From positions 1 to 44,430 of the forward strand of contig JAHZHI010000047.1 in the NCBI GenBank assembly GCA_019420345.1: a stretch of 44,430 bases of DNA, written 5' to 3'. Both the position numbers and the translations under genes were made by a program. The stretch is from Peptococcaceae bacterium. GTDB taxonomy: Bacteria > Bacillota > Peptococcia > Peptococcales > Peptococcaceae. Under the pieces are notes generated by a model. That model did no database searches. It had not been told where the DNA came from and worked only from the letters and a program-made list of their open reading frames with translations. Shown here piece by piece: positions 23,307 through 30,835 of this stretch (the first letter of the stretch is position 1; each line of letters begins with the position of its first letter).

Positions 23307-24620
23307 TTAGCAATTGCCCGAATGAAGATGAATGTCTTTACCTGCTAAAATGGCATTCGTTGTACGGACTGCACACATCTTACCACACATAGAGCAGCTA
23401 TGACGATCTTCTGGCGGTTTGCTTTCAAAATAGTTGCGTGCTTTGACCGGATCAAGTGCAAGGCTAAACATTTTTTCCCAATCAAGCTCTTTACGCGCAC
23501 GGCTCATATCATCATCCCAGTCGCGAGCGCCAGGAATACCCTTTGCCATATCTGCAGCATGTGCTGCAATGCGGGAGGCAATCACGCCGTCACGCACATC
23601 CTGCAAATCTGGCAAGCGCAAATGTTCAGCAGGTGTTACATAGCACAAGAAATCAGCACCGTAAGTCGCAGCGATGGCCCCACCAATGGCAGAAGTGATG
23701 TGGTCATACCCTGGAGCAATATCGGTTACCAATGGTCCAAGAACATAGAATGGCGCGCCATGGCAAAGGCGTTTTTCCATCTGCATATTGGCCTGAATTT
23801 CATTAAGTGCCATATGACCAGGACCTTCAATCATGACTTGAACATCATGATCCCAAGCACGTTTTGTCAAAATGCCCAACTCGATCAATTCAGAAATCTG
23901 GGCTGCATCAGATGAATCATGTGTCGCACCTGGACGCAATGCATCACCAAGACTGATTGTCACATCGTACTTGTACATCAAGTCTAACAGACGATCATAG
24001 TGTTCATAGAATGGGTTTTCATTACCCGTCATTTCCATCCATGCGAACAACAAACTCCCACCACGAGAAACGATGTTCATGATACGACCAGATTCTTTGA
24101 ATGCCGATACAGCACGACGGTTGATGCCAGCATGAATGGTCATAAAATCGACCCCCTGCTGAGCATGATATTCTACTACTTCAAAAAAGTCGTCAACAGT
24201 AATATCTTTAAGCTCTTTTTCAAGATAACCAATAGCATCGTACATTGGCACAGTACCAATCATGGCAGTAGATTCTTCGACGAGCTTGGTACGGAATTCA
24301 ACAGTTTTACCATAGTTGGAAAGATCCATAATGGCATGTGCGCCAAATTCCAAAGCTGTTTCAACTTTTTTCCATTCTTCTGTGTAATCATGGGCGTCAC
24401 CACTCACCCCAAGATTCACATTGATCTTTGTGCAGAGGCCTTCACCAATACCTTCTGCAGACAGCGATTTATGATTGACATTCGCTGGAATGCAAACAGT
24501 GCCTTTCGCAACACGTTCACGCAATACGTTCACGTCAATCTTTTCTTTTGCCGCAACAGTCTCCATTTCAGGGGTAATAATTCCCTGACGAGCGGCTTCC
24601 ATTTGAGTATGATAAGTCAT
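23307..24620 (-). CDS. thiC: Phosphomethylpyrimidine synthase (HMP-P synthase)
   Basis: A 437-residue radical SAM enzyme making the thiamin pyrimidine from aminoimidazole ribotide. Conserved parts are KINVNLG, MDLSNYGK, FMTIHAG, EGPGH and the terminal cluster CSMCGKMC (near residue 413). Length is that of bacterial short-form ThiC. GGGAG precedes the ATG. A TPP riboswitch and its terminator lie upstream. After the TAA stop the same frame stays open for 13 codons and ends in CCGGSCQ. Confidence 0.96.
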   Translation of the reverse strand: MTYHTQMEAARQGIITPEMETVAAKEKIDVNVLRERVAKGTVCIPANVNHKSLSAEGIGEGLCTKINVNLGVSGDAHDYTEEWKKVETALEFGAHAIMDLSNYGKTVEFRTKLVEESTAMIGTVPMYDAIGYLEKELKDITVDDFFEVVEYHAQQGVDFMTIHAGINRRAVSAFKESGRIMNIVSRGGSLLFAWMEMTGNENPFYEHYDRLLDLMYKYDVTISLGDALRPGATHDSSDAAQISELIELGILTKRAWDHDVQVMIEGPGHMALNEIQANMQMEKRLCHGAPFYVLGPLVTDIAPGYDHITSAIGGAIAATYGADFLCYVTPAEHLRLPDLQDVRDGVIASRIAAHAADMAKGIPGARDWDDDMSRARKELDWEKMFSLALDPVKARNYFESKPPEDRHSCSMCGKMCAVRTTNAILAGKDIHLHSGNC

Positions 24621-24661
24621 TGCTTATGCTCCCTTCTTACTCCCAAGTTTCGGAACAGGCA

Positions 24662-24690
24662 CAAAAAAATGCCTGACTCTTGTCAGGCAT
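24662..24690 (-). terminator. Riboswitch-controlled terminator of thiC
   Basis: A 9-bp stem (24669-24677 with 24682-24690) plus a run of seven Ts on the minus strand sits between the TPP aptamer and the thiC ribosome site, so thiamin status acts by attenuation. Confidence 0.85.
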
Positions 24691-24706
24691 GATGATCGAT
24701 TTTTAT

Positions 24707-24790
24707 ATTTCCCTACGATGGCATTATCCATATCAGGTACGGTCGAGATCTCAAGATCTCCTCTCAGCCTGCCCAACAAGCTCCCGGTTA
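24707..24790 (-). promoter_or_regulatory. TPP riboswitch (THI element)
   Basis: On the minus strand the conserved blocks appear in order: GGGAGC, GGCTGAGAGGA, a variable P3 hairpin, GACCGTACCTGAT, TGGATAATGCCA and CGTAGGGAA. TPP binding should favour the downstream terminator and switch thiC off. Confidence 0.95.
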
Positions 24791-24808
24791 TTATTTGACT
24801 GTAAATAG

Positions 24809-24837
24809 ATTGTATCAACAAATTGAATCCCTGTCAA
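24809..24837 (-). promoter_or_regulatory. Promoter of thiC
   Basis: TTGACA (24832-24837), a 17-bp spacer and TACAAT (24809-24814) on the minus strand, just upstream of the riboswitch. Confidence 0.8.
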
Positions 24838-24877
24838 TAGGCGTCCTGCAGGAGATCATTGGAACCTGCACGGTATT

Positions 24878-25528
24878 TCAGGCTACATAGAAGAGCACCA
24901 TCAAATAATGAAAAATGCTTCCCAGCAGGATAAACAAGTGAAACAGTTCATGAAAACCAAATTCCTTTGAAATATTTGGCTTTTTAACAATATATATAAT
25001 CCCGCCAACCGTGTAGCTGATACCACCAGCCGCTAACAGAAACACCGCTATGCCGCTCATATCTCTAAAAACAGAAACATCAAACAGCACAGCCCATCCC
25101 ATCGCAATATACAACATGGTTTGCAACCAACGCGGTGCAGAAAACCAACATAATTTTATAATCGTCCCCACCACAGCGCATGCCCATATCACAGATACAA
25201 AAACAAGACTTTCATGCTGCGGCAAATATTTTAAGAGAATTGGCGTGTAACTACCCGCTATCAATACATAAATCATTGAGTGATCGAGTTTACGAAGACG
25301 TAATATTTTCTTCGCAGAACCATTTGAAAAATGATAAATGGCACTCGCTGAATACAGCGCCACGAGTGAAAGCCCAAAAACGGCCACCCCAATCAGAATC
25401 TTTATATTCCATGCATCTGTTACCAGTGTTTTTCCTACCAAAAGAACTGTTGCAACCGCAAACATCACAGCACCAACAAAATGACTAAAACTGCTGAACG
25501 GTTCTCTTGCTTTTGCCATATATAACAT
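24878..25528 (-). CDS. Hemolysin III family (PAQR-type) membrane protein
   Basis: A 216-residue seven-helix membrane protein. The family metal-site motifs are present: SAIYHF near residue 65, HSMIYVLIAGSYTP near residue 85, and the final FGFHELFHLF with a later FHY near the C-terminus. The ATG at 25528 follows GGAG by 8 bases. The longer frame has no site. Members are metal-dependent membrane hydrolase-like proteins. Hemolysis is not implied. The gene stands alone. Confidence 0.88.
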   Translation of the reverse strand: MLYMAKAREPFSSFSHFVGAVMFAVATVLLVGKTLVTDAWNIKILIGVAVFGLSLVALYSASAIYHFSNGSAKKILRLRKLDHSMIYVLIAGSYTPILLKYLPQHESLVFVSVIWACAVVGTIIKLCWFSAPRWLQTMLYIAMGWAVLFDVSVFRDMSGIAVFLLAAGGISYTVGGIIYIVKKPNISKEFGFHELFHLFILLGSIFHYLMVLFYVA

Positions 25529-25642
25529 ATTGATCACTCCTTCATTTCCAACATAGTTTTCGCAACTAGATGTCAAGGATTATGTTATCACTTTCTTCTC
25601 CGTTTTTCAAGAAATTCTTCGTTAAATATGCGTAAATAAACG

Positions 25643-25674
25643 AAAAGGGCTTTCTCTAATGAGAAAGCCCTTTT
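25643..25674. terminator. Terminator after the tRNA-Cys/tRNA-Leu unit
   Basis: A 14-bp stem AAAAGGGCTTTCTC/GAGAAAGCCCTTTT with A/T ends could work in both directions. Confidence 0.85.
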
Positions 25675-25688
25675 ATCTAATGCCGTCA

Positions 25689-25774
25689 TGCCGGAGACCG
25701 GGATCGAACCGGTACGAAGTGTTACCTTCGCAGGATTTTAAGTCCTGTGCGTCTGCCAGTTCCGCCACTCCGGC
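25689..25774 (-). tRNA. tRNA-Leu (UAA)
   Basis: An 86-base class II tRNA. The acceptor GCCGGAG pairs with CTCCGGC. The anticodon loop CTTAAAA gives TAA. The variable arm is long, and the T-loop is GGTTCGATCC. CCA is not encoded. Confidence 0.93.
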
Positions 25775-25777
25775 TAC

Positions 25778-25848
25778 AGGCGACACCCAGATTCGAACTG
25801 GGGGTGAAGGATTTGCAGTCCTCTGCCTTACCACTTGGCTATGTCGCC
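25778..25848 (-). tRNA. tRNA-Cys (GCA)
   Basis: A 71-base tRNA. The acceptor GGCGACA pairs with TGTCGCC. The anticodon loop CTGCAAA gives GCA. It is transcribed first, three bases before tRNA-Leu. Confidence 0.93.
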
Positions 25849-25881
25849 GCACCGAGCGCGCCTTGCGCTACAACGATATTT

Positions 25882-25910
25882 ATTATAGCAGGGAGATTGA
25901 GATTCGTCAA
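25882..25910 (-). promoter_or_regulatory. Promoter of the tRNA-Cys/tRNA-Leu unit
   Basis: TTGACG (25905-25910), a 17-bp spacer and TATAAT (25882-25887) on the minus strand. Confidence 0.85.
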
Positions 25911-26117
25911 TCGTTTTTTATCGTTTTTTTCGTTTTTTATTAAATAATCTTCATTTACCTGCTCCATTGTCTGAAAAAGCGCCTTTTTTATGAATCCTCA
26001 TCCTATTTTATTACTTGGATCGTACTGATTCGCGCTAATCACATTCATTATTTATTTTACATAGATGTATAAAATTATTCAACTCATAGTTTTTACCAAA
26101 TTTTTCTTAACACACCA

Positions 26118-26150
26118 AAAAAGCTCCACCGCAATGCGGTGGAGCTTTTT
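26118..26150 (-). terminator. Terminator of the ispH-S1 gene
   Basis: A 15-bp stem built on GCTCCACCGC/GCGGTGGAGC with a T run lies 10 bases after the stop. The 200 bases between here and the tRNA promoter show nothing else. Confidence 0.9.
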
Positions 26151-26159
26151 AATTTTTAA

Positions 26160-28196
26160 TTAGTCATCGTTTTCTTCGATGAGTTCAGCCAGATGAGCAA
26201 ATGCATCATTGCTGAGTTCTTCATTCACTTCTGGAATGTCACTCTTTGGCTTTGGCTGTCTCTTTGGTTTTGCAGGAGCAGCTGGCTTTTCAACCACTGG
26301 ACGTTCCTTCAGATCCTTGATAGAAAGGCTGATACGTTTACGATCTTCATCTACTTCAAGGACCTTAACCTGTACTTCCTGGCCGATGGACAGTGCGTCT
26401 TCAACCTTGTCAACATGTTCCCAAGCAATCTGAGAAATATGAACAAGGCCATCTACACCGTCTTCAAGTGCAACGAATGCACCAAATGGAGCAATACGCA
26501 CTACTTTACCAGTGAAAACAGAACCTGCTGGGTACTTTTCAGCAACATTATCCCATGGATTCTGAATGAGCTTCTTCAAGCTCAAGCTGATTTTGCCCTT
26601 TTCGCGATCAGCGCTGAGAACATAGACTTCGATTTCGTCGCCAACATTGACAACGTCGGTAGGCTGCTTAACGCGGCCCCAGCCCATTTCAGAAATATGA
26701 AGAAGACCGTCTACTCCGCCAAGATCCACGAATGCGCCAAAGTTTGCGATACGCTGTACGCGGCCTTTGAGGACCTGACCTTCTTCAATGTTTGCCCAGA
26801 ACTGTTCACGCGCAGTCTTTTCTTCTTCTTCCAGCACAACACGGCGGGAAAGAATGATTTTGCGGTTTTCAGGATTTGGATCAAATTCAATGATCTTGAA
26901 GCGATAGGTGTTGCCCACAAAGGATTTGATGTCGTCAACATACTTGGTGTCGAGATGAGATGCTGGCACAAAGCCACGTGCACCGATATCTACGATAACG
27001 CCGCCCTTGACATCGCTAACAACCTTTGCTTCGATGACTTCACCATTGTCAAATTTCTGCTGAAGTTCATCCATTGCTTTTTCCTGATCAGCACGTTTTT
27101 TGGACAAAACCATGTGACCTTCGTTGTTTTCCATCTTAATGACCATAACTTGGATTTCATCGCCAACTTTAACGATGTCTTCGACATCTGGATCTTTTTG
27201 GAAGGACAGCTCCTTGATTGGAATAACGCCTTCGGATTTACCACCTACGTCGACCATTACTTCGTCGGGATTAATCTTTACGACGGTACCTGTTACGACA
27301 TCATAAAGATTAAGTGGTTCCAAAGTACCATAACCCTGTTCTAAACCTTGTTCCATTGTTAATTCTTCCATCTTGTCAATGACCTCCCTAATTATCCAGT
27401 CAGGAGTCGATGCTCCTGCTGTTAAACCAATTTTATTGATGCCTTCAAACCATTCATTCTGCAGATCAGCTGCAGATTCAACGTGTTTGGTTGTTACGCC
27501 TGCATCCTGGCAGATTGAAACGAGCTTGCAGGTATTGGCGCTGTTATAACCACCAATAACGATCATCAGATCTACCTGGCGTGCAAGGTCGCTGGCATCA
27601 GATTGTCTGTCTCTTGTCGCTGCACAAATAGTGTTGTGAATCACAAGCTCTTCTAAATCAAGACTTTTAAGATATTCCACAGCATTTTCAAAGCGCTCAT
27701 ATTTCTCAGTGGTCTGAGAAACAAGGCATATTTTTTTGCCTGTAAGAGACAGTGCCTTCAATTCATCCATACTGATAAATACAATGGCTGTGTCGCCGGT
27801 CCAGCCAACGATAGCCATTACTTCCGGATGATTTCGATCACCCAGAATCAATACTTGATACCCTGCTTCTGCATGTTCACGCGCTATTTGCTGTACCTTT
27901 TTGACTTTTGGACAGGTACAATCAAAATAGGTGTGTCCCGCAGCTTCAATATCCTGATAAACAGAAGGCGCAACGCCATGTGTACGAATAAGAACGTTTT
28001 TCTCTTGAATGTCCTTCAAATCATCATAGGATCGAATACCAAGAGATTCCAATCGTGCAACCTCCTGAGGATTGTGGATCAACGGTCCCAGCGTTGCAAT
28101 AGGACCTTTCCCTTCCTCTATGAGTTTTTCACCTTTATTGATTGCCGCTCTGACGCCGAAACAAAATCCAGCATTGGGCGCTAATTTGATTTCCAT
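26160..28196 (-). CDS. ispH: HMBPP reductase (IspH) fused to ribosomal-S1-like domains
   Basis: A 678-residue fusion. Residues 1-285 are IspH, the last enzyme of the MEP isoprenoid pathway, with its three cluster Cys (C12 in GFCFGV, C95 in CTCPKV, C191 in TICAATRDRQ). Residues 300-630 hold four S1 RNA-binding domains (segment starts VVTGTVVKI, VIEAKVVSD, VLKGRVQRI and VFTGKVVRI). A Pro/Lys tail follows. The ATG at 28196 has GAGAGGG upstream. The nine-residue longer version has no site. Such fusions are known in Clostridia and Negativicutes. The S1 part probably serves translation. A separate promoter lies at 28237-28265. Confidence 0.95.
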   Translation of the reverse strand: MEIKLAPNAGFCFGVRAAINKGEKLIEEGKGPIATLGPLIHNPQEVARLESLGIRSYDDLKDIQEKNVLIRTHGVAPSVYQDIEAAGHTYFDCTCPKVKKVQQIAREHAEAGYQVLILGDRNHPEVMAIVGWTGDTAIVFISMDELKALSLTGKKICLVSQTTEKYERFENAVEYLKSLDLEELVIHNTICAATRDRQSDASDLARQVDLMIVIGGYNSANTCKLVSICQDAGVTTKHVESAADLQNEWFEGINKIGLTAGASTPDWIIREVIDKMEELTMEQGLEQGYGTLEPLNLYDVVTGTVVKINPDEVMVDVGGKSEGVIPIKELSFQKDPDVEDIVKVGDEIQVMVIKMENNEGHMVLSKKRADQEKAMDELQQKFDNGEVIEAKVVSDVKGGVIVDIGARGFVPASHLDTKYVDDIKSFVGNTYRFKIIEFDPNPENRKIILSRRVVLEEEEKTAREQFWANIEEGQVLKGRVQRIANFGAFVDLGGVDGLLHISEMGWGRVKQPTDVVNVGDEIEVYVLSADREKGKISLSLKKLIQNPWDNVAEKYPAGSVFTGKVVRIAPFGAFVALEDGVDGLVHISQIAWEHVDKVEDALSIGQEVQVKVLEVDEDRKRISLSIKDLKERPVVEKPAAPAKPKRQPKPKSDIPEVNEELSNDAFAHLAELIEENDD

Positions 28197-28236
28197 TCTT
28201 AACCCTCTCAAACGTATGCACATTCAATTACACCTT

Positions 28237-28265
28237 ATTATACCTAATAACGGCCATAATGCCAA
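28237..28265 (-). promoter_or_regulatory. Promoter of ispH-S1
   Basis: TTGGCA (28260-28265), a 17-bp spacer and TATAAT (28237-28242) on the minus strand, in the short gap after cmk, so this gene can be transcribed apart from the cmk operon. Confidence 0.75.
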
Positions 28266-28268
28266 ACA

Positions 28269-28922
28269 TTATTTTGAAATAATTTCAATTATTTTTTCCA
28301 GAACCTGATTTGCATCCAAAGCATCCGTATCTACCAAAATAGCATCACTTGCTTGCTTGAGAGGTGCAATATCTCTTGTACTGTCCAATCGATCTCTTCG
28401 AGTGATATCTGCTACCAGTTCCTGATAATCCTGATGAATGCCTTTTGCCTCCAATTCTAAATAACGACGGCGCGCACGTTCTTCAACACTGGCAGTAATA
28501 AAGAATTTATAGTCCGCATTTGGCAAAACCACCGTTCCAATGTCGCGCCCATCCATAACCACTGATGTTTCAGCCGCAATGCGCTGCTGTTGACGTGTCA
28601 TTGCCATGCGCACACTCGGCAGTTTTGCATACTCACTAACGATTTTCGATATTTCCGGCTTGCGAATGGCTTCCTCAATGTTTTCATCATGATCAAATAA
28701 GCATTTTTTCTCATCAATCATACGAAAGTTTAAGGATAATCCACCAAGCAGATTCTCTAATTTTTCGCCTTCTTCCGCCGGTACATGATGTCGCTGTGCC
28801 AAAAATGCCACGCCACGGTACATAGCACCTGTATCCAGATAAATGATTCCAAGATGCTTTGCCAGCGCTTTTGCTAATGTGCTTTTGCCAACACCAGCCG
28901 GCCCATCAATCGCAATCTGCAT
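28269..28922 (-). CDS. cmk: Cytidylate kinase
   Basis: A 217-residue kinase phosphorylating CMP and dCMP. The P-loop DGPAGVGKST is at residues 6-15. LDTGAMYRG, the VMDGRDIGTVV motif and the RRDRLDSTRDIAPL segment are all typical of Cmk. A GGAGGAG site lies before the ATG. It is 20 bases after the HutP-like gene. Confidence 0.95.
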   Translation of the reverse strand: MQIAIDGPAGVGKSTLAKALAKHLGIIYLDTGAMYRGVAFLAQRHHVPAEEGEKLENLLGGLSLNFRMIDEKKCLFDHDENIEEAIRKPEISKIVSEYAKLPSVRMAMTRQQQRIAAETSVVMDGRDIGTVVLPNADYKFFITASVEERARRRYLELEAKGIHQDYQELVADITRRDRLDSTRDIAPLKQASDAILVDTDALDANQVLEKIIEIISK

Positions 28923-28942
28923 ACTTTCTCCTCCATAACTGA

Positions 28943-29362
28943 TTAAATCAAACGATGCGCCAATCCCAGCGCAACATCATCCAAATACAATAATCCTATA
29001 CTCAAAAACACAGAGACACTGATATGCTCATGACACCGTGCCAGACCAATTTTTCCACCCACGCTCATACCGCTGGCTTTCGATGCCACTTGACTAAGCG
29101 CATCATGCAGTGCACCTGCAATGGAACCATCTTCACGTGGGGAATTCTCTGCAATAAGCCCTTCACGTCGTGCCGCGACAATTGCTTGTTCCACCATTTT
29201 ATTCATTGATTTTAAAAAATCACCACCAATATCAATGGCAGCTGTCTTGATACCCTCTTCAGCATATTTTTTCTTAAGTTGATGTTCCGTCTCTCTATTT
29301 TCAGAAATAGCCATATGCACAGCTGCACGTGCAACCACTTTACTCTGATTGATCGTATTCAC
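28943..29362 (-). CDS. HutP-family RNA-binding protein
   Basis: A 139-residue protein matching the HutP fold. It has a helical first half with TAAIDIGGDFLKSMNKMVEQA, then GALHDALSQVASKASGM, and the final sheet with HISVSVFLSIGLLYLDDVALGLAHR. The last His of GLAHR aligns with a metal ligand of Bacillus HutP. HutP antiterminates the hut operon in a His- and Mg-dependent way. No hut genes occur here, so the target RNA is probably different. The GTG start overlaps the flavoprotein stop (TAGTG), with GAGAGGAAG upstream. Confidence 0.75.
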   Translation of the reverse strand: MNTINQSKVVARAAVHMAISENRETEHQLKKKYAEEGIKTAAIDIGGDFLKSMNKMVEQAIVAARREGLIAENSPREDGSIAGALHDALSQVASKASGMSVGGKIGLARCHEHISVSVFLSIGLLYLDDVALGLAHRLI

Positions 29363-30627
29363 TATTCAGACTTCCTCTCATGGATATATTGACAAACAGC
29401 TTGTCCTGCAGCATGTCCCGTCGAAAATGCGATTTGCAGATTAAAACCGCCTGTGTACGCATCAATATCGAGCAGCTCTCCAGCCGCAAACAAACCTGGA
29501 ATTTTTTTCACCATCATGGTTTTTGGATCTACAGCTTTTGTTGCCAAGCCTCCCGCCGTAACAATGCCTTCACTAAGAGAACGGGTACCTGTTAGCGTAA
29601 ATGAAAAATCTTTTAAACGCGCGACAATCTGCTGCCGTTCCTCTTTCGTTAATTGATGCAGCACTTTATCAGCATCAACACCACACTGCGCGATAAAAAC
29701 AGGCACCATTTTTTGCGGCAGCAATGTTTTTAACATATTTGAAAGATGCTTGTTAGGCATCGCATGAATCTCTCTCAATAAGCGTTCATCCAATTTGTGC
29801 TCAGACAAAGCTGGTTTCAAATCAATATGGGCCAAAAGCACCTGTCTTTTTTTCTGCCAAAAGTCAGCACAATGTCCACTTGCAGATAATACAATTGGTC
29901 CACTGATGCCAAAGTGAGTAAACAGCATTTCTCCCTGTTCACTATACAAAATCTTACCACGCACATCATCAATGGTCAGGCGCACATTTCGTAAACTTAG
30001 CCCTTGTAACTGTGGCACCCATTCTTCCTTCGTATTCAACGGCACCAACGCAGGATAAGGCGCTATCACTGGCAGGCCCATATTTTCCAGCCAGGCATAA
30101 GCATCACCGGTACTTCCGGTTCCCGGATATGAGGCACCTCCAGTACAAATAACCACAGCCTTCGCTTGCCAATGTTTTTCCTTAGCATCCACAATTTCAA
30201 AGCAGCCATTATCCAAACATGTTAATATTTTAACCTTCACGTCACAATGAATCGCAACACCTTGTTTTTTCGCTTCTGCAACAAGCGTGTCAACAATATC
30301 CTGTGCATGATCACTTTCCGGAAATACTCTATCTCCGCGCTCAACTTTAAGCGCACAGCCATGTTCTGTAAAAAAATTCCACACATCTCTGTTATCAAAA
30401 GCATTCAAACTGGAATACATGAACTTAGGATTGCGGCGAATCTGCTGCAAAATTTCTTCATGACTCTTAACTGTCGTCACATTACAGCGACCTTTACCCG
30501 TAATACGTATTTTTCGCCCACAAGACGCCATTTTTTCCAGCAGCACCACGCGACATCCGCTTTTCGCAGCAGTCAATGCCGCCATCAAGCCACTGGCACC
30601 AGCGCCAATCACTATAACATCGTCCAC
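29362..30627 (-). CDS. HI0933/BaiN-family flavoprotein, NAD(P)/FAD-dependent oxidoreductase
   Basis: A 421-residue flavoprotein. The N-terminal Rossmann motif is VIVIGAGASGLMAA, GRKIRITGKGRCNVT follows near residue 40, and the C-terminal FAD contact is GLFAAGELLDIDAYTGGFNLQIAFSTG-like (near residue 385). The family is YhiN/HI0933. Its physiological reaction is mostly unknown, and bile-acid BaiN is one member. The GTG at 30627 is taken as start because GGAGGTG lies 6 bases before it. The ATG five codons upstream has no site. It is first in an operon with hutP-like and cmk. Confidence 0.85.
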   Translation of the reverse strand: MDDVIVIGAGASGLMAALTAAKSGCRVVLLEKMASCGRKIRITGKGRCNVTTVKSHEEILQQIRRNPKFMYSSLNAFDNRDVWNFFTEHGCALKVERGDRVFPESDHAQDIVDTLVAEAKKQGVAIHCDVKVKILTCLDNGCFEIVDAKEKHWQAKAVVICTGGASYPGTGSTGDAYAWLENMGLPVIAPYPALVPLNTKEEWVPQLQGLSLRNVRLTIDDVRGKILYSEQGEMLFTHFGISGPIVLSASGHCADFWQKKRQVLLAHIDLKPALSEHKLDERLLREIHAMPNKHLSNMLKTLLPQKMVPVFIAQCGVDADKVLHQLTKEERQQIVARLKDFSFTLTGTRSLSEGIVTAGGLATKAVDPKTMMVKKIPGLFAAGELLDIDAYTGGFNLQIAFSTGHAAGQAVCQYIHERKSE

Positions 30628-30654
30628 CTTGTTCACCTCCATGTGTACTAAAAT

Positions 30655-30683
30655 AGAATAGCATGAGTTTTCCCTTGCAACAA
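30655..30683 (-). promoter_or_regulatory. Promoter of the flavoprotein-hutP-cmk operon
   Basis: TTGTTG (30678-30683), a 17-bp spacer and TATTCT (30655-30660) on the minus strand. Confidence 0.55.
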
Positions 30684-30835
30684 TCTTTTTTCATGCAACT
30701 TTTTCCATAACAAAAAAGCACATTTAATTATGAGGCATTTTCATTAAATATGATTACAAATTGCCTCAAATCCCTTGAATGAATGTGTAGAATATGTTAA
30801 TTTTATATTACCGATTTTATTCAAGGAGAATGATC

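Noticed and set aside
26193..27344. 383-residue plus-strand frame
   Set aside because: Antisense shadow of the ispH-S1 gene. Composition is Phe/Asn-rich noise without domains or a start site.
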